Positions 17,924 to 27,674 of a DNA stretch of 52,395 bases are shown in pieces. Position 1 is the stretch's first letter; each line of letters begins with the position of its first letter. A program made the position numbers and the translations under genes. Source of the DNA: Chloroflexota bacterium (GTDB taxonomy: Bacteria > Chloroflexota > Dormibacteria > CF-121); the NCBI GenBank assembly GCA_005881215.1, contig VBDZ01000013.1, positions 1 through 52,395 on the forward strand, given 5' to 3'. A model generated the notes under the pieces. The model was not told the DNA's origin and searched no databases. It was given only the letters and a program-made list of their open reading frames with translations.

Positions 17924-20041
17924 ATGCTGCGGAAGCTTCTCCGCGCTCGACGGCGGGTGGTCCCGGCAGCGGTAGTGGGCTGCCTGGTGTTCGCCGCCTG
18001 CGCCACCTCGCCCGCGGCGAAGTCATCGAACAAGATTCCCGTCGGTCAGATGCCCACGCCGCCCGCCGACGCGCGAATCGTGCGCGGCGTCGACGTTACC
18101 CTTCCTCTGGTCTCGAAGCCGAGCTCGACACTGCCTGGCGCGAACCAGCGCGATGTCGTCTTCACCGACGTGCGTACTGGATTCCTCGCGACCGGCGGCG
18201 AAGCCATGGCGACCAACCAGGGCGGCGTCTACAACTCGCTGGCAGGTGGTATTCAGCGGACGACAGATGGTGGGAAGACCTGGAGCACAGTCTGGAGCGT
18301 GCCTGGGGCCGACATGGATACGGTGACCTTCCTGTCTCCCTCGATTGGCTTTGCCGCTGGTCAGCTTTTTTCGACCAGCAGCACGACTGACGCCAGCGGA
18401 CAGCCACTCTGGCTCCGGACCGCCGATGGCGGGGCCAGCTGGACGGCGCAGACTCCGGCACTGCCGGCCGCGGCCAACGGCGTCTGGTCGGTGCTTCGCT
18501 TCGTTGCCGGGACGAGCAGAGTCATCCTGGCCTCGCCCGATCCAAATGCAAACGGCGGGTATGCGTCGATCATGCTCCGCTCGGTCGACGGCGGCGATCA
18601 CTGGTCGCAAATCGGGCCGCCCAACTGGAGAGCGACGGGAGGGCTGGCGTTCGCGACCCCAACGCTCGCCTTCGCGACTGGCTACGTGAGCTCGACCGAT
18701 CCAGCTATCCTGAGCAGCCGGCTCTGGCGGAGTCGCGATGGTGGCCAGACCTGGAGCGCTGTCCCGGGCACACAGCTTCCATTCGGACTCAACGCCATCG
18801 ACTTTCCCGATCCGGTGCATGGCTTCGCCGCCGGCGGCAACCTGGCCAAGTACGAAATGCGACCGTGGCGCGGCCTGCTCGCCACCAGCGATGGCGGGCG
18901 AACCTGGTCGGTGCGCTACCAGTCGCCGGACGCCGATCGCTCCAATCCGATCACCAGGCTTCACTTCATTGACGCCAACCACGGGTGGGGAGTCATCGGC
19001 GGCTGCAGTGAAGGACAGAACGGGCCATGCGGAGGGGCCGTCATCGTGACGACCGACGGCGGTCGCAGCTGGCACACCACCGACCGGCAGGCTGTCGACG
19101 CGAGCCCGATCAGCTCGACCGAGGCCTGGGTGATCAGCGGGTTTCAGCAGGCGTTTGTCTGGCACACGGTCGATGCAGGCGCCAGCTGGGCGCCAGTCGT
19201 CAGGGCGGGCGCGCTCAGCATCGATCGCCTCGCCGGATCCCACGGCTGGCTGATCGCGGCGACCGCGGCCGGCACCTGGCAAAGCCACGACAACGGCGCC
19301 AGCTGGGCGCCACTTGATCCGGCGATGCTTCCACCAGGCATCGGCCGCGACAGCATCAACCTGCTTGCTCAACCGCCCGGGTTGTTGGTCGTTCTAGCGG
19401 ACGCAGCGCTGCGGATCAGCCATGACGGCGGCATCCATGCCTTCGATGTCACGCTGCCGGGCCAGGATCCGAATAGCTATGCCCCGACTGGCGTGGCGTT
19501 TTCTGACAGCACCCACGGCGTCGCGATTGTCGGCGGTCAACTCTGCACCAAGCCGCCGGGATACACGGGATCAGGCTCGGGGAAGCCGCCAGCTGGGGTG
19601 GCGCAGGGAACGACACTGGTGGCCATCACGGGTGACGGTGGGACCACCTGGACCGCGCGCGGTTCGCTGGACATCCAACCCTTTGGAGTCGGGGCGGCAC
19701 CTGGGTTCTGGGCCGTCGCCGGCTCGACAAACTGCGGCCCACCGCATCCCGTCGTGATGATCAGTCACGACGACGGCAAGCACTGGTCGGCGCAGCGCCT
19801 GCTCACGGCGTGCTTTGACATCAGCGTCGCCGCGCCCGCCACGATCTGGCTCAACTGCGGCGACGAGCTGCTCATGACTCGAGATGGCGCGATGACCTGG
19901 ACGCAATACCGATTCCCGCGCGGCGTACCCTCAGTGCTGGCAATCGGAGGCGACGAAGCCTGGGCCTACGGACCGGAGAGTGCCATATGGCACACAATGG
20001 ACGGCGGGCTGACCTGGAAGGTCGCGTCCGTCAGCTTCTGA
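17924..20041 (+). CDS. Asp-box repeat lipoprotein (Ycf48/BNR-like beta propeller)
   Basis: The 705-aa product begins with three or more Arg, a hydrophobic core and the lipobox-like FAAC (about residues 23-26), so it is probably an exported lipoprotein. I count 13 Asp-box-type motifs of the S/T-x-D-G-G-x-T/S-W form, for example TDGGKTWST, ADGGASWTA, RDGGQTWSA, SDGGRTWSV, TDGGRSWHT and MDGGLTWKV. They run to the last residues and predict one or two beta propellers. Similar folds occur in Ycf48 (HCF136), sialidases and secreted binding proteins. No catalytic sialidase Arg triad is apparent. It is monocistronic, divergent from valS and convergent with lon. Ligand unknown. Confidence 0.85.
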   Translation: MLRKLLRARRRVVPAAVVGCLVFAACATSPAAKSSNKIPVGQMPTPPADARIVRGVDVTLPLVSKPSSTLPGANQRDVVFTDVRTGFLATGGEAMATNQGGVYNSLAGGIQRTTDGGKTWSTVWSVPGADMDTVTFLSPSIGFAAGQLFSTSSTTDASGQPLWLRTADGGASWTAQTPALPAAANGVWSVLRFVAGTSRVILASPDPNANGGYASIMLRSVDGGDHWSQIGPPNWRATGGLAFATPTLAFATGYVSSTDPAILSSRLWRSRDGGQTWSAVPGTQLPFGLNAIDFPDPVHGFAAGGNLAKYEMRPWRGLLATSDGGRTWSVRYQSPDADRSNPITRLHFIDANHGWGVIGGCSEGQNGPCGGAVIVTTDGGRSWHTTDRQAVDASPISSTEAWVISGFQQAFVWHTVDAGASWAPVVRAGALSIDRLAGSHGWLIAATAAGTWQSHDNGASWAPLDPAMLPPGIGRDSINLLAQPPGLLVVLADAALRISHDGGIHAFDVTLPGQDPNSYAPTGVAFSDSTHGVAIVGGQLCTKPPGYTGSGSGKPPAGVAQGTTLVAITGDGGTTWTARGSLDIQPFGVGAAPGFWAVAGSTNCGPPHPVVMISHDDGKHWSAQRLLTACFDISVAAPATIWLNCGDELLMTRDGAMTWTQYRFPRGVPSVLAIGGDEAWAYGPESAIWHTMDGGLTWKVASVSF

Positions 20042-20073
20042 CAACCAACCTCAGGTAATCGTGGAGAATCGAA

Positions 20074-22512
20074 CTAGAGCGAGGGCTGGGGCGGCTCGGG
20101 TCGGAGCTGGTCGTCGGCGTTGGCCGCGGCGGCTTCTTCCACCGCGACGGGCTCGGTCAGTTCCGGCAGCATGATGGTGTCGGACTTCGGCAGCAGCGCC
20201 ACGGCGATCACCTCGTCCATGGTCTTGACGAACTTAAAGGTCAGCCGCTTGCGGATGTCGGCCGGAATGTCCACCAGGTCGGGCTGGTTGTCCTCCGGCA
20301 AGACGATGTTCTGGATCCCGATCCGGTGAGCCGCCAGCACCTTCTCCTTGAGCCCGCCGATCGGCAGCACCCGGCCGCGCAGGGTGATCTCGCCGGTCAG
20401 CGCCACATCGGCGCGGATCGGCCGCTGGCAGAGCGCCGAGATGATCGCCAGCGCCATCGAGATTCCGGCGGAGGGCCCGTCTTTCGGAATCGCCCCCTTC
20501 GGAATGTGAATGTGCAAATCGAGCTTCTCTCGAAAATCCACCGCGATGCCGAGTGCCTCCGCGTTCGAGCGCGCATAGGAGAGCGCGGCGCGCGCCGACT
20601 CCTGCATCACCTCGCCCATCTGCCCGGTCAGGTTCAGGTTGCCCTTTCCCGGCATGGTGATGACCTCGATGGTGAGCAGCACCCCGCCGACTTCGGTCCA
20701 GGCCAGGCCGTTGGCCACGCCGATCAGCGGCTCCTTGTGTCCCTCGTCGGGTTTGTAGCGCGGCGGACCGAGCAGGTCATCCAGGCGATTCGGGGTGATC
20801 GACACCCGCCGCGTCTTGCCACCGACGACCTCACGGGCGACCTTGCGGCAGACACCAGCGATCGATCGCTCGAGGTTGCGGACCCCGGCTTCGCTGGTGT
20901 AGCGGCTGATGATGGTCGAGAGTGAACCACGGGTAAAGTCGATGTGCTTGTCCGTCAGCCCGTGGTCGTTCAGTTGCTTGGGCACGAGAAACTCGCGGGC
21001 GATCACCATTTTCTCTTCCGTCGTGTAGCCGGGCAGGTTGATCACTTCCATCCGGTCGAGCAGCGGCCGGGGAATCGAGTAATAGACGTTCGCCGTGGTG
21101 ATGAAGAGCACCTCGGAGAGATCGAACGGGATCTCGAGGTAGTGATCGGAAAAGTGCCGGTTCTGCTCCGGGTCCAGCACCTCGAGCATCGCCGACGCCG
21201 GGTCGCCCCGGAAGTCCGACGACATCTTGTCGATCTCGTCGAGTAAGAACACCGGGTTGCGGGTGCCGGCTTCGCGCAAACCCTTGATGATCCGCCCGGG
21301 CATGGAGCCGACGTAGGTGCGCCGGTGACCGCGGATCTCCGCTTCATCAGACACGCCGCCGAGCGAGGCGCGCACGAACTGGCGGCCCAGGGCTCGGGCG
21401 ATCGAGCGGCCGAGGCTGGTCTTGCCCACCCCGGGTGGGCCGATGAAGCAGAGGATCGGCCCCTTCGGGGATTTCGTCAGCTGGCGGACGGCGAGGAACT
21501 CCAGGATGCGTTCTTTGATCTTTCGCAACCCGTGGTGGTCCTCGTCGAGAACTTTCTCGGCGGCCCGCAGATCGGTGACGTCCTCACTCGATGTCTGCCA
21601 GGGGAGCGAGACCACCAGGTCCAGGTAGTTGTGCAGCACGGAGACTTCCGGCGAGCCGGGAGGCATCCGCTCCAGGCGATCGACGTCCTTGAGCAGGCGG
21701 TCCTCGATGGCGGCGGCGAGTTCCAGCCCCCTGACTTTCTCCCGCAGCTCGTCGAGCTCGCTGAGATGTGCCTCTTCCCCGCCGAGCTCTTCCTGGATCA
21801 CCCGCATCTGTTCCTTCAGGTAGAACTCCTTCTGGCGGCGGTCGATCTGCTGCCGGACCCGCTGGCGAATACTGCGATCCATGTCGAGGATCTCGATTTC
21901 GCGCTGCAGCACGCTGGAGAGCTTTTCGAGTCGCTCGTTCATCTGGAAGGTTTCCAGTACGTCCTGTTTGTCGGTCACGCCAATGCTCAAATTCGCGGCG
22001 ACGATGTCGGCGAGTCGCCCGGCGTCTTCCACTCCCCGCGCCGTCAGGTTGACCTCGGGTGGGACTTTCTTATCCAGCTCGACGTAGCGATCGAAGAGGT
22101 CGACCACCCCGCGCATCAAGGCCTCGAGCTCCGACGAGGGCTGAATGTCCTCGTCGAGCAGGGCGACCTCGACCCGGAGGTGCGGTTCGGTCTCCAGGAA
22201 ACGCTCGATCACGGCACGCGAGGAGCCCTCGATCAGGACCTTGATGGTGTTGTCCGGCAGCTTGAGCATCTGCACCACGTCGCCCATGACCCCAACCCGG
22301 TAGAGGTCCGGCTCGCGCGGGTCCTCGCAGTCAGCCCGGCGCTGAGTGCAGAGAAAAACCTGCTTACCTTGCGCCATGGCCGCTTCTAGCGCGGCCATCG
22401 ATCGCGCCCGCCCGACGTAAAGCGGGACGATCATGTGCGGGAAGAGAACGACGTTCTTGAGGGGAAGAAGTGGAAGCTGGACGGTGGCCGGCGCCCCGGT
22501 CACAGTCGGCAA
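20074..22512 (-). CDS. lon: ATP-dependent protease Lon
   Basis: This 812-aa protein is a standard bacterial Lon. It has an N-terminal substrate-binding domain (about 10-200, starts [15 protein letters not shown]), a coiled-coil middle and an AAA+ module with Walker [10 protein letters not shown] (about 357) and a sensor region around [15 protein letters not shown]. The protease domain has a Ser-Lys dyad: Ser in DGPSAGIS (about 681) and Lys in GGLKEK (about 724). It degrades misfolded and regulatory proteins in the cytosol. It lies 7 bp after clpX, so it is probably cotranscribed with clpP and clpX. It ends in a 45-residue acidic tail rich in Glu, Ala and Pro. Confidence 0.97.
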   Translation of the reverse strand: MPTVTGAPATVQLPLLPLKNVVLFPHMIVPLYVGRARSMAALEAAMAQGKQVFLCTQRRADCEDPREPDLYRVGVMGDVVQMLKLPDNTIKVLIEGSSRAVIERFLETEPHLRVEVALLDEDIQPSSELEALMRGVVDLFDRYVELDKKVPPEVNLTARGVEDAGRLADIVAANLSIGVTDKQDVLETFQMNERLEKLSSVLQREIEILDMDRSIRQRVRQQIDRRQKEFYLKEQMRVIQEELGGEEAHLSELDELREKVRGLELAAAIEDRLLKDVDRLERMPPGSPEVSVLHNYLDLVVSLPWQTSSEDVTDLRAAEKVLDEDHHGLRKIKERILEFLAVRQLTKSPKGPILCFIGPPGVGKTSLGRSIARALGRQFVRASLGGVSDEAEIRGHRRTYVGSMPGRIIKGLREAGTRNPVFLLDEIDKMSSDFRGDPASAMLEVLDPEQNRHFSDHYLEIPFDLSEVLFITTANVYYSIPRPLLDRMEVINLPGYTTEEKMVIAREFLVPKQLNDHGLTDKHIDFTRGSLSTIISRYTSEAGVRNLERSIAGVCRKVAREVVGGKTRRVSITPNRLDDLLGPPRYKPDEGHKEPLIGVANGLAWTEVGGVLLTIEVITMPGKGNLNLTGQMGEVMQESARAALSYARSNAEALGIAVDFREKLDLHIHIPKGAIPKDGPSAGISMALAIISALCQRPIRADVALTGEITLRGRVLPIGGLKEKVLAAHRIGIQNIVLPEDNQPDLVDIPADIRKRLTFKFVKTMDEVIAVALLPKSDTIMLPELTEPVAVEEAAAANADDQLRPEPPQPSL

Positions 22513-22519
22513 CGACGAC

Positions 22520-23791
22520 CTACGCGGTCTGCTCGGGGGCGATCTCCTCGAGCTCTTCCTCCGAGTACATCTCGGGCTCCGTGCTGAAGTTGACCGACTT
22601 CTCTGTGATGACGCATCGCTTGACCTCCGGGCGTGACGGAACTTCGAACATGGAGTTCAACAAGATGTCTTCGATGATGCTCTTCAGCCCGCGGGCCCCG
22701 GTGCCCCGCTGCAGCGCTTTCTTGGCGATGGCGGTCAGCGCCGCCGGCTCGAAAATCAACTGGACGTCATCCAGCGCGAAGAATTTCTGGTACTGCTTCA
22801 CGAACGCATTCTTCGGCTCGGTGAGGATCCGGATGATGTCGGACTCGTCCAGGTAGTCGAGGGTCACGCCGATCGGCAGCCGGCCGACGAACTCGGGGAT
22901 CAGCCCATATTTCAGCAAGTCCATCGGTTGCAGCTGCTTGAGAATCTTGGTCGTCTCCTTGTTGCGGTTGGCGTGAACCTCGGAGCCGAACCCGATCTGC
23001 TTGTGGCCGATGCGGTGCTCGATGATCCGCTCCAGGCCGTCGAAGGCGCCGCCGCAGATAAAGAGGATGTTGGTGGTATTGATCTGGATGAAGTCCTGGT
23101 GCGGGTGCTTGCGACCACCCTGCGGGGGAACGTTGGCGATCGTGCCCTCGAGGATCTTGAGCAGGGCCTGCTGCACCCCCTCGCCCGAGACGTCGCGGGT
23201 GATGGAGGGGTTGTCGGACTTGCGGGCGATCTTGTCGATCTCGTCGATATAGATGATGCCGCGCTCGGCGCGGGCGATATCGAAGTCCGCCGCCTGGATC
23301 AGGCGCAGCAGAATATTTTCGACGTCCTCACCGACGTAGCCGGCCTCGGTCAGGGAAGTGGCGTCGGCGATCGAGAAGGGCACGTCGATGATCTTGGCCA
23401 GCGTCTGGGCCAGCAGGGTCTTGCCGCAGCCGGTCGGGCCGACCAGCAGGACGTTGGACTTTTGGAGCTCGACGTCGCCCGCCATCTTGCTGTGGGCGAT
23501 TCGCTTGTAGTGGTTGTAGACCGCGACCGAGAGGACCCGCTTGGCGTGATCCTGGCCGACGACGTACTGGTCGAGCGCGGCGTTGATGGTCTTCGGGTTC
23601 GGTATCAGCCCGCCCTTGGTCCGCTTCTGCGAGGTGGTCTTGGTGTCTTCTTCCAGGACTTCCTGGCAGAGGTCGATGCACTGATCGCAGATGTAGACGC
23701 CCGGACCGGCGACCAGCTTACGCACCTGGGACTGGTCCTTCCCGCAGAAGGAGCAGCGGGTGTGCCGGCGGCGATCCTCGCGTTCGTTCAT
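22520..23791 (-). CDS. clpX: ClpX, ATPase subunit of ClpXP protease
   Basis: This 423-aa protein has the N-terminal C4 zinc-binding domain with Cys13, Cys16, Cys35 and Cys38. It is followed by an AAA+ domain: Walker A GPTGCGKT (about 118-125), [16 protein letters not shown], Walker [12 protein letters not shown], the pore loop in [15 protein letters not shown], and the RKH/sensor-2 region near [11 protein letters not shown]. ClpX unfolds tagged substrates and threads them into ClpP; the IGF-like docking loop reads HKQIGFGSE. The ATG overlaps the clpP stop (ATGA), so the two proteins are translationally coupled. A short acidic tail follows the core. Confidence 0.97.
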   Translation of the reverse strand: MNEREDRRRHTRCSFCGKDQSQVRKLVAGPGVYICDQCIDLCQEVLEEDTKTTSQKRTKGGLIPNPKTINAALDQYVVGQDHAKRVLSVAVYNHYKRIAHSKMAGDVELQKSNVLLVGPTGCGKTLLAQTLAKIIDVPFSIADATSLTEAGYVGEDVENILLRLIQAADFDIARAERGIIYIDEIDKIARKSDNPSITRDVSGEGVQQALLKILEGTIANVPPQGGRKHPHQDFIQINTTNILFICGGAFDGLERIIEHRIGHKQIGFGSEVHANRNKETTKILKQLQPMDLLKYGLIPEFVGRLPIGVTLDYLDESDIIRILTEPKNAFVKQYQKFFALDDVQLIFEPAALTAIAKKALQRGTGARGLKSIIEDILLNSMFEVPSRPEVKRCVITEKSVNFSTEPEMYSEEELEEIAPEQTA

Positions 23792-24513
23792 CGGGATGTC
23801 TTCGGCCCCTCGCGTTCCGGTTCGGGGCGCGGCTCCGGCCGGCCACTGCCCGCGGTGCTGAGCTCGAGACGGCCATCCTTGGCCGCGGGATCGGTCGGCC
23901 GGGCGGTGCTCAGGATGATGTCGTCGATGATGCCGTAGCTCTTGGCTTCCTCGGCGCTCATGAAGAAGTCGCGCTCGGTGTCGCGCTCGATCTTCTCGAT
24001 CGGCTGGCCGGTATGCTCCGCCAGGATATCGTTGAGTGTCTTGCGGATGCGGAGGATCTCCTGGGCATGGATCTGGATGTCGGTCGCCTGGCCCTGGAAT
24101 CCCCCCGACGGCTGATGGATCAGGATGCGGGTGTTGGGCAGCGCGAAGCGCATCCCCTTGGTGCCGCCGGCAAGCAGGACCGTCGCCATGCTGGCGGCCA
24201 GCCCCATGCAGACCGTCGAAACTCGCGGGCTCACGTATCGCATGGTGTCGTAAATCGCCAGTCCGGCGGTGACGACGCCGCCCGGGCTGTTGATGTAGAT
24301 GTTGATGTCCTTGTCGGGGTCCTCGGAGGCGAGGAAGAGCAACTGCGCCATGACGACGTTCGCGACCTGGTCGTCGATCGGCGTACCGATGAAGATGATG
24401 CGATCCTTGAGCAGCCGCGAGTAAATATCGAAGGCGCGCTCGCCGCGGTTGGTGGTCTCGATGACCATGGGGATGAGTGCTTCGGGACGCCGGCTGAGCC
24501 GTTCGAAATTCAT
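23788..24513 (-). CDS. clpP: ClpP protease subunit
   Basis: The catalytic triad is visible: Ser108 in GLAASMATV, His133 in ILIHQPSGG and Asp182 in [11 protein letters not shown] choose ATG 24513 because AGGAG lies about 8 nt upstream and the protein then begins directly before the IPMVIE N-terminal gate region. The frame could run 33 bp further up, but that part precedes the ribosome site. The 241-aa protein has a tail of about 40 residues after the normal ClpP end, rich in Pro, Glu and Arg. ClpP forms a tetradecameric chamber fed by ClpX, encoded next with overlapping codons. A promoter box lies directly upstream. Confidence 0.97.
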   Translation of the reverse strand: MNFERLSRRPEALIPMVIETTNRGERAFDIYSRLLKDRIIFIGTPIDDQVANVVMAQLLFLASEDPDKDINIYINSPGGVVTAGLAIYDTMRYVSPRVSTVCMGLAASMATVLLAGGTKGMRFALPNTRILIHQPSGGFQGQATDIQIHAQEILRIRKTLNDILAEHTGQPIEKIERDTERDFFMSAEEAKSYGIIDDIILSTARPTDPAAKDGRLELSTAGSGRPEPRPEPEREGPKTSR

Positions 24514-24532
24514 GCCTGCCTCTCCTGTCGTC

Positions 24533-24538
24533 ATTATA
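24533..24538 (-). promoter_or_regulatory. Consensus -10 box of the clpP-clpX-lon promoter
   Basis: On the minus strand a perfect TATAAT lies 19 nt before the clpP ATG, between tig and clpP. No strong -35 is seen at 16-18 nt. The transcript would start about 12 nt before the ATG and include the AGGAG site. This lets clpPX-lon be expressed separately from tig. Confidence 0.6.
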
Positions 24539-24595
24539 GGGTGCAATTCTTACAATCCAGTCTTCCGCGTACTCACTTTTGAATACGCATTTGAG

Positions 24596-25993
24596 TCAGC
24601 GTTCTTTCTTTCCCCTGGTCTGACGCTCCCCGCGCGAGGCCGACTTGCCCACTCCCTCGAGCTCTTTCGCTTCGGGAGGCGGCTCCATTGTATCGGACGC
24701 TTCTGGCGCCGCCACCGTACTCAAATAGTCAATGGTCTTTCGCATCAAAAGCTGGTGCCGAAAGTACGCCCGTACCGGGTCGGCAGTTCGGAGATCCCCG
24801 TGTCGATGGCCGGCGTGATCTTCCTCCGCCAGGGCGTTTTGGACCGCCTGCTCGACCTCGGCGTCTGAGACCGTGAGTCCCTCGCGGTCGGCGACGGTTT
24901 CCAGCGCCAGCTCGAGCCGGACCTTTTGCACCGCCTGGGGGCGCTGCTCCGCCTTCAGCACGTCGAGCGAGGTGTTGGTGTATTCGAGATAGCGGTCGAT
25001 CTTGACGCCCTGATCCTGCAGGCGCAGCTCGAGCTCGCGGGTCCGCCGGTTGACCTCGCGCTCGATCAGCGCCTCCGGGATCTCCGCCTCCATCCGCTCG
25101 TCCAGCGCCTTCAGGACGTCGTTCTCGAAGCGCTGCTCGTCCGCCTGGTGGGCGGCCTCCTGCAGCTCGTCGTGGACTTCTTGTCGTAACTCGTCGAGCG
25201 TTTGCCCTCGACCGACTTGCTTGGCCAGCTCATCGTCGAGCGGTGGCAACCGCCGTTCCTTGATCGACTTGACCGTGACGCGAAAGACGACGTCGGACCC
25301 GGCGAGGTCTTTCTTTGGATAGTCGGCCGGCAGCGTCAGGCGGATGTCCCGCGTCTCACTCACCGCCTGTCCGATCAGTCCTTCCGCGAGCCCCGGGATC
25401 AGGCGCTCTTTGTCGACCTCGAGCTGCGCGTCGGTCTGGCTCTCGCCGATCAGCACCGCGCCCGATTTCAGGATGTGGGTATCGACCGTGAGGAAATCGC
25501 CGGCCTGCACCGGCCGTTCGACCGCGTGCAGCTCGGCGAACCGCAACCGCAACCGCTCGATCGCCTCGTCGACGTCCTTGTCGACGATCTCGGTGTTCGG
25601 CCGCGGGACCCGGATGTCGTGGTAGTCCTTGAGCGCGATCTCGGGCTTGATCGAGACCGTGGCCGTGAACTTCATCGGCTGTCCGCGATCGAACTGCTGC
25701 ACCTCGACCCGCGGCACATCGATCGGATCGAGGCCGGCTTCGTCGAGCGCCGAGTTATACGCCGTCGGCAATAAGAGGTCGAGCGCCTCCTGGCGCAAGG
25801 TGGGCCAGCCGATCTCGCGCTCGATCATCGGGCGCGGCGCCTTCCCCGGGCGGAACCCGGCAATCCTCACCCGGGGCGCCAGCCGGCTATAGGCCTGGTC
25901 GATCGAGCTTGATACCTGGTCGGCGTCGACCTCGACCGATAGCACCACCTGGGAACCGGGCTTACGCTCGGTATCGACTTTCACCGCTGCCAC
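24596..25993 (-). CDS. tig: Trigger factor (ribosome-associated chaperone)
   Basis: The 465-aa product has the ribosome-docking signature GFRPGKAPR (46-54), a central FKBP-type peptidyl-prolyl isomerase domain (about 155-245) and a long helical C-terminal cradle. A charged extension of about 45 residues follows, with SRGERQTRGKKER at the end. Trigger factor shields nascent chains at the exit tunnel. The start is GTG 25993. A TANNNT box 8 nt before it suggests a leaderless transcript. The tig-clpP-clpX order is conserved in many bacteria, and here lon is added. The His-rich HAGHRHGD stretch near residue 410 is unusual but short. Confidence 0.96.
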   Translation of the reverse strand: MAAVKVDTERKPGSQVVLSVEVDADQVSSSIDQAYSRLAPRVRIAGFRPGKAPRPMIEREIGWPTLRQEALDLLLPTAYNSALDEAGLDPIDVPRVEVQQFDRGQPMKFTATVSIKPEIALKDYHDIRVPRPNTEIVDKDVDEAIERLRLRFAELHAVERPVQAGDFLTVDTHILKSGAVLIGESQTDAQLEVDKERLIPGLAEGLIGQAVSETRDIRLTLPADYPKKDLAGSDVVFRVTVKSIKERRLPPLDDELAKQVGRGQTLDELRQEVHDELQEAAHQADEQRFENDVLKALDERMEAEIPEALIEREVNRRTRELELRLQDQGVKIDRYLEYTNTSLDVLKAEQRPQAVQKVRLELALETVADREGLTVSDAEVEQAVQNALAEEDHAGHRHGDLRTADPVRAYFRHQLLMRKTIDYLSTVAAPEASDTMEPPPEAKELEGVGKSASRGERQTRGKKER

Positions 25994-26001
25994 GGAGCTT
26001 T

Positions 26002-26030
26002 ACGCTATCAGTTCAAGCTCAAAACGCCAA
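26002..26030 (-). promoter_or_regulatory. tig promoter, apparently leaderless
   Basis: Minus strand: TTGGCG (26025-26030), a 17-nt spacer, then TAGCGT (26002-26007), followed 8 nt later by the GTG of tig. That spacing would put the transcript start at or next to the start codon. The -35 box lies inside the tail of the tRNA-Leu terminator. Confidence 0.5.
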
Positions 26031-26049
26031 CGTCTAGGTGGCCTAGACG
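26021..26049 (-). terminator. Rho-independent terminator behind tRNA-Leu
   Basis: Minus strand: CGTCTAGG, loop CCA, CCTAGACG, a perfect 8-bp stem, followed by TTGGCGTTTT. It begins 8 nt after the tRNA 3' end and separates the tRNA from tig. The T-tract is broken by GGCG, so termination may be partial. Confidence 0.65.
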
Positions 26050-26057
26050 CAGCTTGG

Positions 26058-26139
26058 TGCGGGCGAGAGGACTCGAACCTCCATGGCTTGCGCCACACGG
26101 TCCTAAGCCGTGCGCCTGTACCAGTTCGGCTACGCCCGC
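26058..26139 (-). tRNA. tRNA-Leu (anticodon TAG)
   Basis: The 82-nt cloverleaf has acceptor arms GCGGGCG/CGCCCGC, anticodon stem CACGG/CCGTG with loop CTTAGGA (anticodon TAG, reads CTA), a long class II variable arm and T-arm GGAGG-TTCGAGT-CCTCT. The long variable arm fits leucine. CCA is not encoded. Confidence 0.95.
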
Positions 26140-26164
26140 AGGCGCACATCAGAATATCGCGACG

Positions 26165-26170
26165 TAACAT
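26165..26170 (+). promoter_or_regulatory. -10-like box of psuG (leaderless)
   Basis: TAACAT lies 6 nt before the GTG of psuG and no purine-rich ribosome site precedes that codon. It matches the TANNNT box seen before other leading genes in this window. Confidence 0.4.
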
Positions 26171-26176
26171 GACCCG

Positions 26177-27079
26177 GTGAGCGCGCTCGCCATCGCGCCC
26201 GCGGTTCGTGACACGATCGCCTCCGGTGGCGCCGTGGTCGCCCTCGAATCCGCGGTGATCACCCACGGTCTTCCCGGGGCGGCGGCGCTGGATGCGGTGC
26301 GCCGCCAGTGGACCGCCTCCCAGGAAGCGGGCGCCACGCCGGCGGTGGTGGCGGTCTTCGACGGTCAGCTGCGCGTCGGCCTGTCGCTCGAGGAATGTAC
26401 GGCGCTCGCCCAACGGACCGACACGGTGAAGGTCTCGCCCTGGAACCTCGGGGCGGCACTCACCTCGCCGCGATTCGGTGGAACCACCGTGGCTGCCACC
26501 GTCCAGGCCGCGGCGCTGGCCGGGCTGCGGGTCGTCAGCACCGGCGGCATTGGAGGCGTCCATCCGGGTGATGGCCAGGATGTGTCAGCGGATCTTTCCG
26601 AGCTCAGCCGCCGCTCGGTGTGCGTCGTCTGCGCCGGACCCAAATCGACGCTGGACGCGGCCGCCACACTCGAGCGACTCGAGACCCTGGGGGTGCCGGT
26701 GATCGGCTGGCGGTCGCTGGTGCTGGCCGGCTTTCTCGCGGCATCGGCCGGGTTGCGCTTGTCATCGCGCGTCGACACGGTCGACGAGCTCGCGCAACTG
26801 CTGGGCCAGCACTGGGAGCTCGGCGGCGTCGGGGTCGTCGTCAGCCAGCCCCTCGCCGGCGACCTGGCGATCCCCTCGTCTGAGCTGGCGGCCGCCGAAA
26901 CTGCGTCGGCTCGCGGGCCGGAGCGGACGCCGGCCGAGTTGCGCCACCTGCAGGCCCGGCTCGGTGAGCGGGTGATCGAGGCCAACCTCGCCCTGCTCGA
27001 GCGCAATGCCGCGCTCGCCGGCTCGCTGGCCGTGGCGCTCGGCCGGGTCATGTCGCCGATGGATGCCAGGCATGGCTGA
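26177..27079 (+). CDS. psuG: Pseudouridine-5'-phosphate glycosidase
   Basis: The 300-aa protein matches PsuG, which reversibly splits pseudouridine 5'-phosphate into uracil and ribose 5-phosphate in the cytosol with a metal cofactor. Seen: VALESAVITHGLPG (22-35), the ATPAVVAVFDGQLRVGL segment, TTVAATVQAAALAG, TGGIGGVHPG, and GPKSTLDAAATLERLETLGVPVIGW split over the middle. Length is typical. No pseudouridine kinase (psuK) adjoins it, so the substrate must come from elsewhere or the enzyme may run in the synthetic direction. The start is GTG 26177. The next small gene begins 8 bp before its stop. Confidence 0.94.
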   Translation: MSALAIAPAVRDTIASGGAVVALESAVITHGLPGAAALDAVRRQWTASQEAGATPAVVAVFDGQLRVGLSLEECTALAQRTDTVKVSPWNLGAALTSPRFGGTTVAATVQAAALAGLRVVSTGGIGGVHPGDGQDVSADLSELSRRSVCVVCAGPKSTLDAAATLERLETLGVPVIGWRSLVLAGFLAASAGLRLSSRVDTVDELAQLLGQHWELGGVGVVVSQPLAGDLAIPSSELAAAETASARGPERTPAELRHLQARLGERVIEANLALLERNAALAGSLAVALGRVMSPMDARHG

Positions 27080-27275
27080 CCTTCCACCGACCGAGGAGCA
27101 GCTCCGGCGACTGAAGAACACGGTGATGGGCGCCGGCCATCGACTGTCGCAGATCGCCCGGTCTCGGGAGCTGCATCCGGGGGAAGCGACCGAGCTGGCC
27201 GCGATCACCCGCGAGCTGGAGGACGCGGTCGGACGCCTAGAGCGGCTGCTGGCCACCCTCCGGCGTAACGGGTAG
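27072..27275 (+). CDS. Small helical protein of unknown function
   Basis: The 67-aa product from ATG 27072 overlaps the psuG end by 8 bp, a spacing typical of coupled genes. It is almost entirely charged helix, with heptad-like Leu and Ile (TEEQLRRLKNTVM, ITRELEDAVGRLERLLATL). It has no Cys or Trp and no membrane segment. A coiled-coil adaptor is likely, but I recognise no family. Its last 39 bp overlap the 3' end of the convergent membrane gene, so one of the two 3' ends may be loosely constrained. Confidence 0.55.
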   Translation: MADLPPTEEQLRRLKNTVMGAGHRLSQIARSRELHPGEATELAAITRELEDAVGRLERLLATLRRNG

Positions 27276-27611
27276 CGGCTCCGGCTGCAGCGCGCGGAAG
27301 ACCGCGGCGGCGGCACCGATGGCGACGATCAGGCAGCCGGCGGCCGCGGTGAACAGCCCGATGATGACGAGTGGTGCCGTGCTGTGGCCGGCGGTGAGAT
27401 AGAGCGCCGCGGCCAGGGTCCAGAACCCCGTCAACGAGGTGGCCAGCCGCGCCCAGAGCGGGGCGGCCTTCAGGTAACGCTCGTGGGTGCCAAGTTCCAA
27501 CGGCAGGCGCTCGGCCCACTCCGGACGGAATGCCCAGGCGGCGGCCAGCGCCGCCCAGCCAGCGGCGTTGAGCAGGGCAAACAGGCTGAGCAGTCCCCGC
27601 ACCAGGTCCAT
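27237..27611 (-). CDS. Small integral membrane protein
   Basis: The 124-aa product has three or four transmembrane helices (about 5-28, 56-76, 78-108), an amphipathic loop LGTHERYLKAAPLW, and a short Pro/Glu tail. It resembles DUF-type four-helix proteins by shape only. It lies downstream of galT by 63 bp and converges on the small helical gene, overlapping it by 39 bp. Function unknown. Confidence 0.6.
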   Translation of the reverse strand: MDLVRGLLSLFALLNAAGWAALAAAWAFRPEWAERLPLELGTHERYLKAAPLWARLATSLTGFWTLAAALYLTAGHSTAPLVIIGLFTAAAGCLIVAIGAAAAVFRALQPEPLPVTPEGGQQPL

Positions 27612-27674
27612 GGCAGCGCAACGATGGCGGGTCGCCGACCCTACGTCCGCTACCCGGCTTTCACCATGCCGTTG

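Noticed and set aside
20042..20073. Gap between the Asp-box gene and lon
   Set aside because: Only 32 bp with no hairpin or other signal that I could support.
21325..22389. A 354-codon plus-strand frame inside lon
   Set aside because: Shadow of lon; no ribosome site and no domain.
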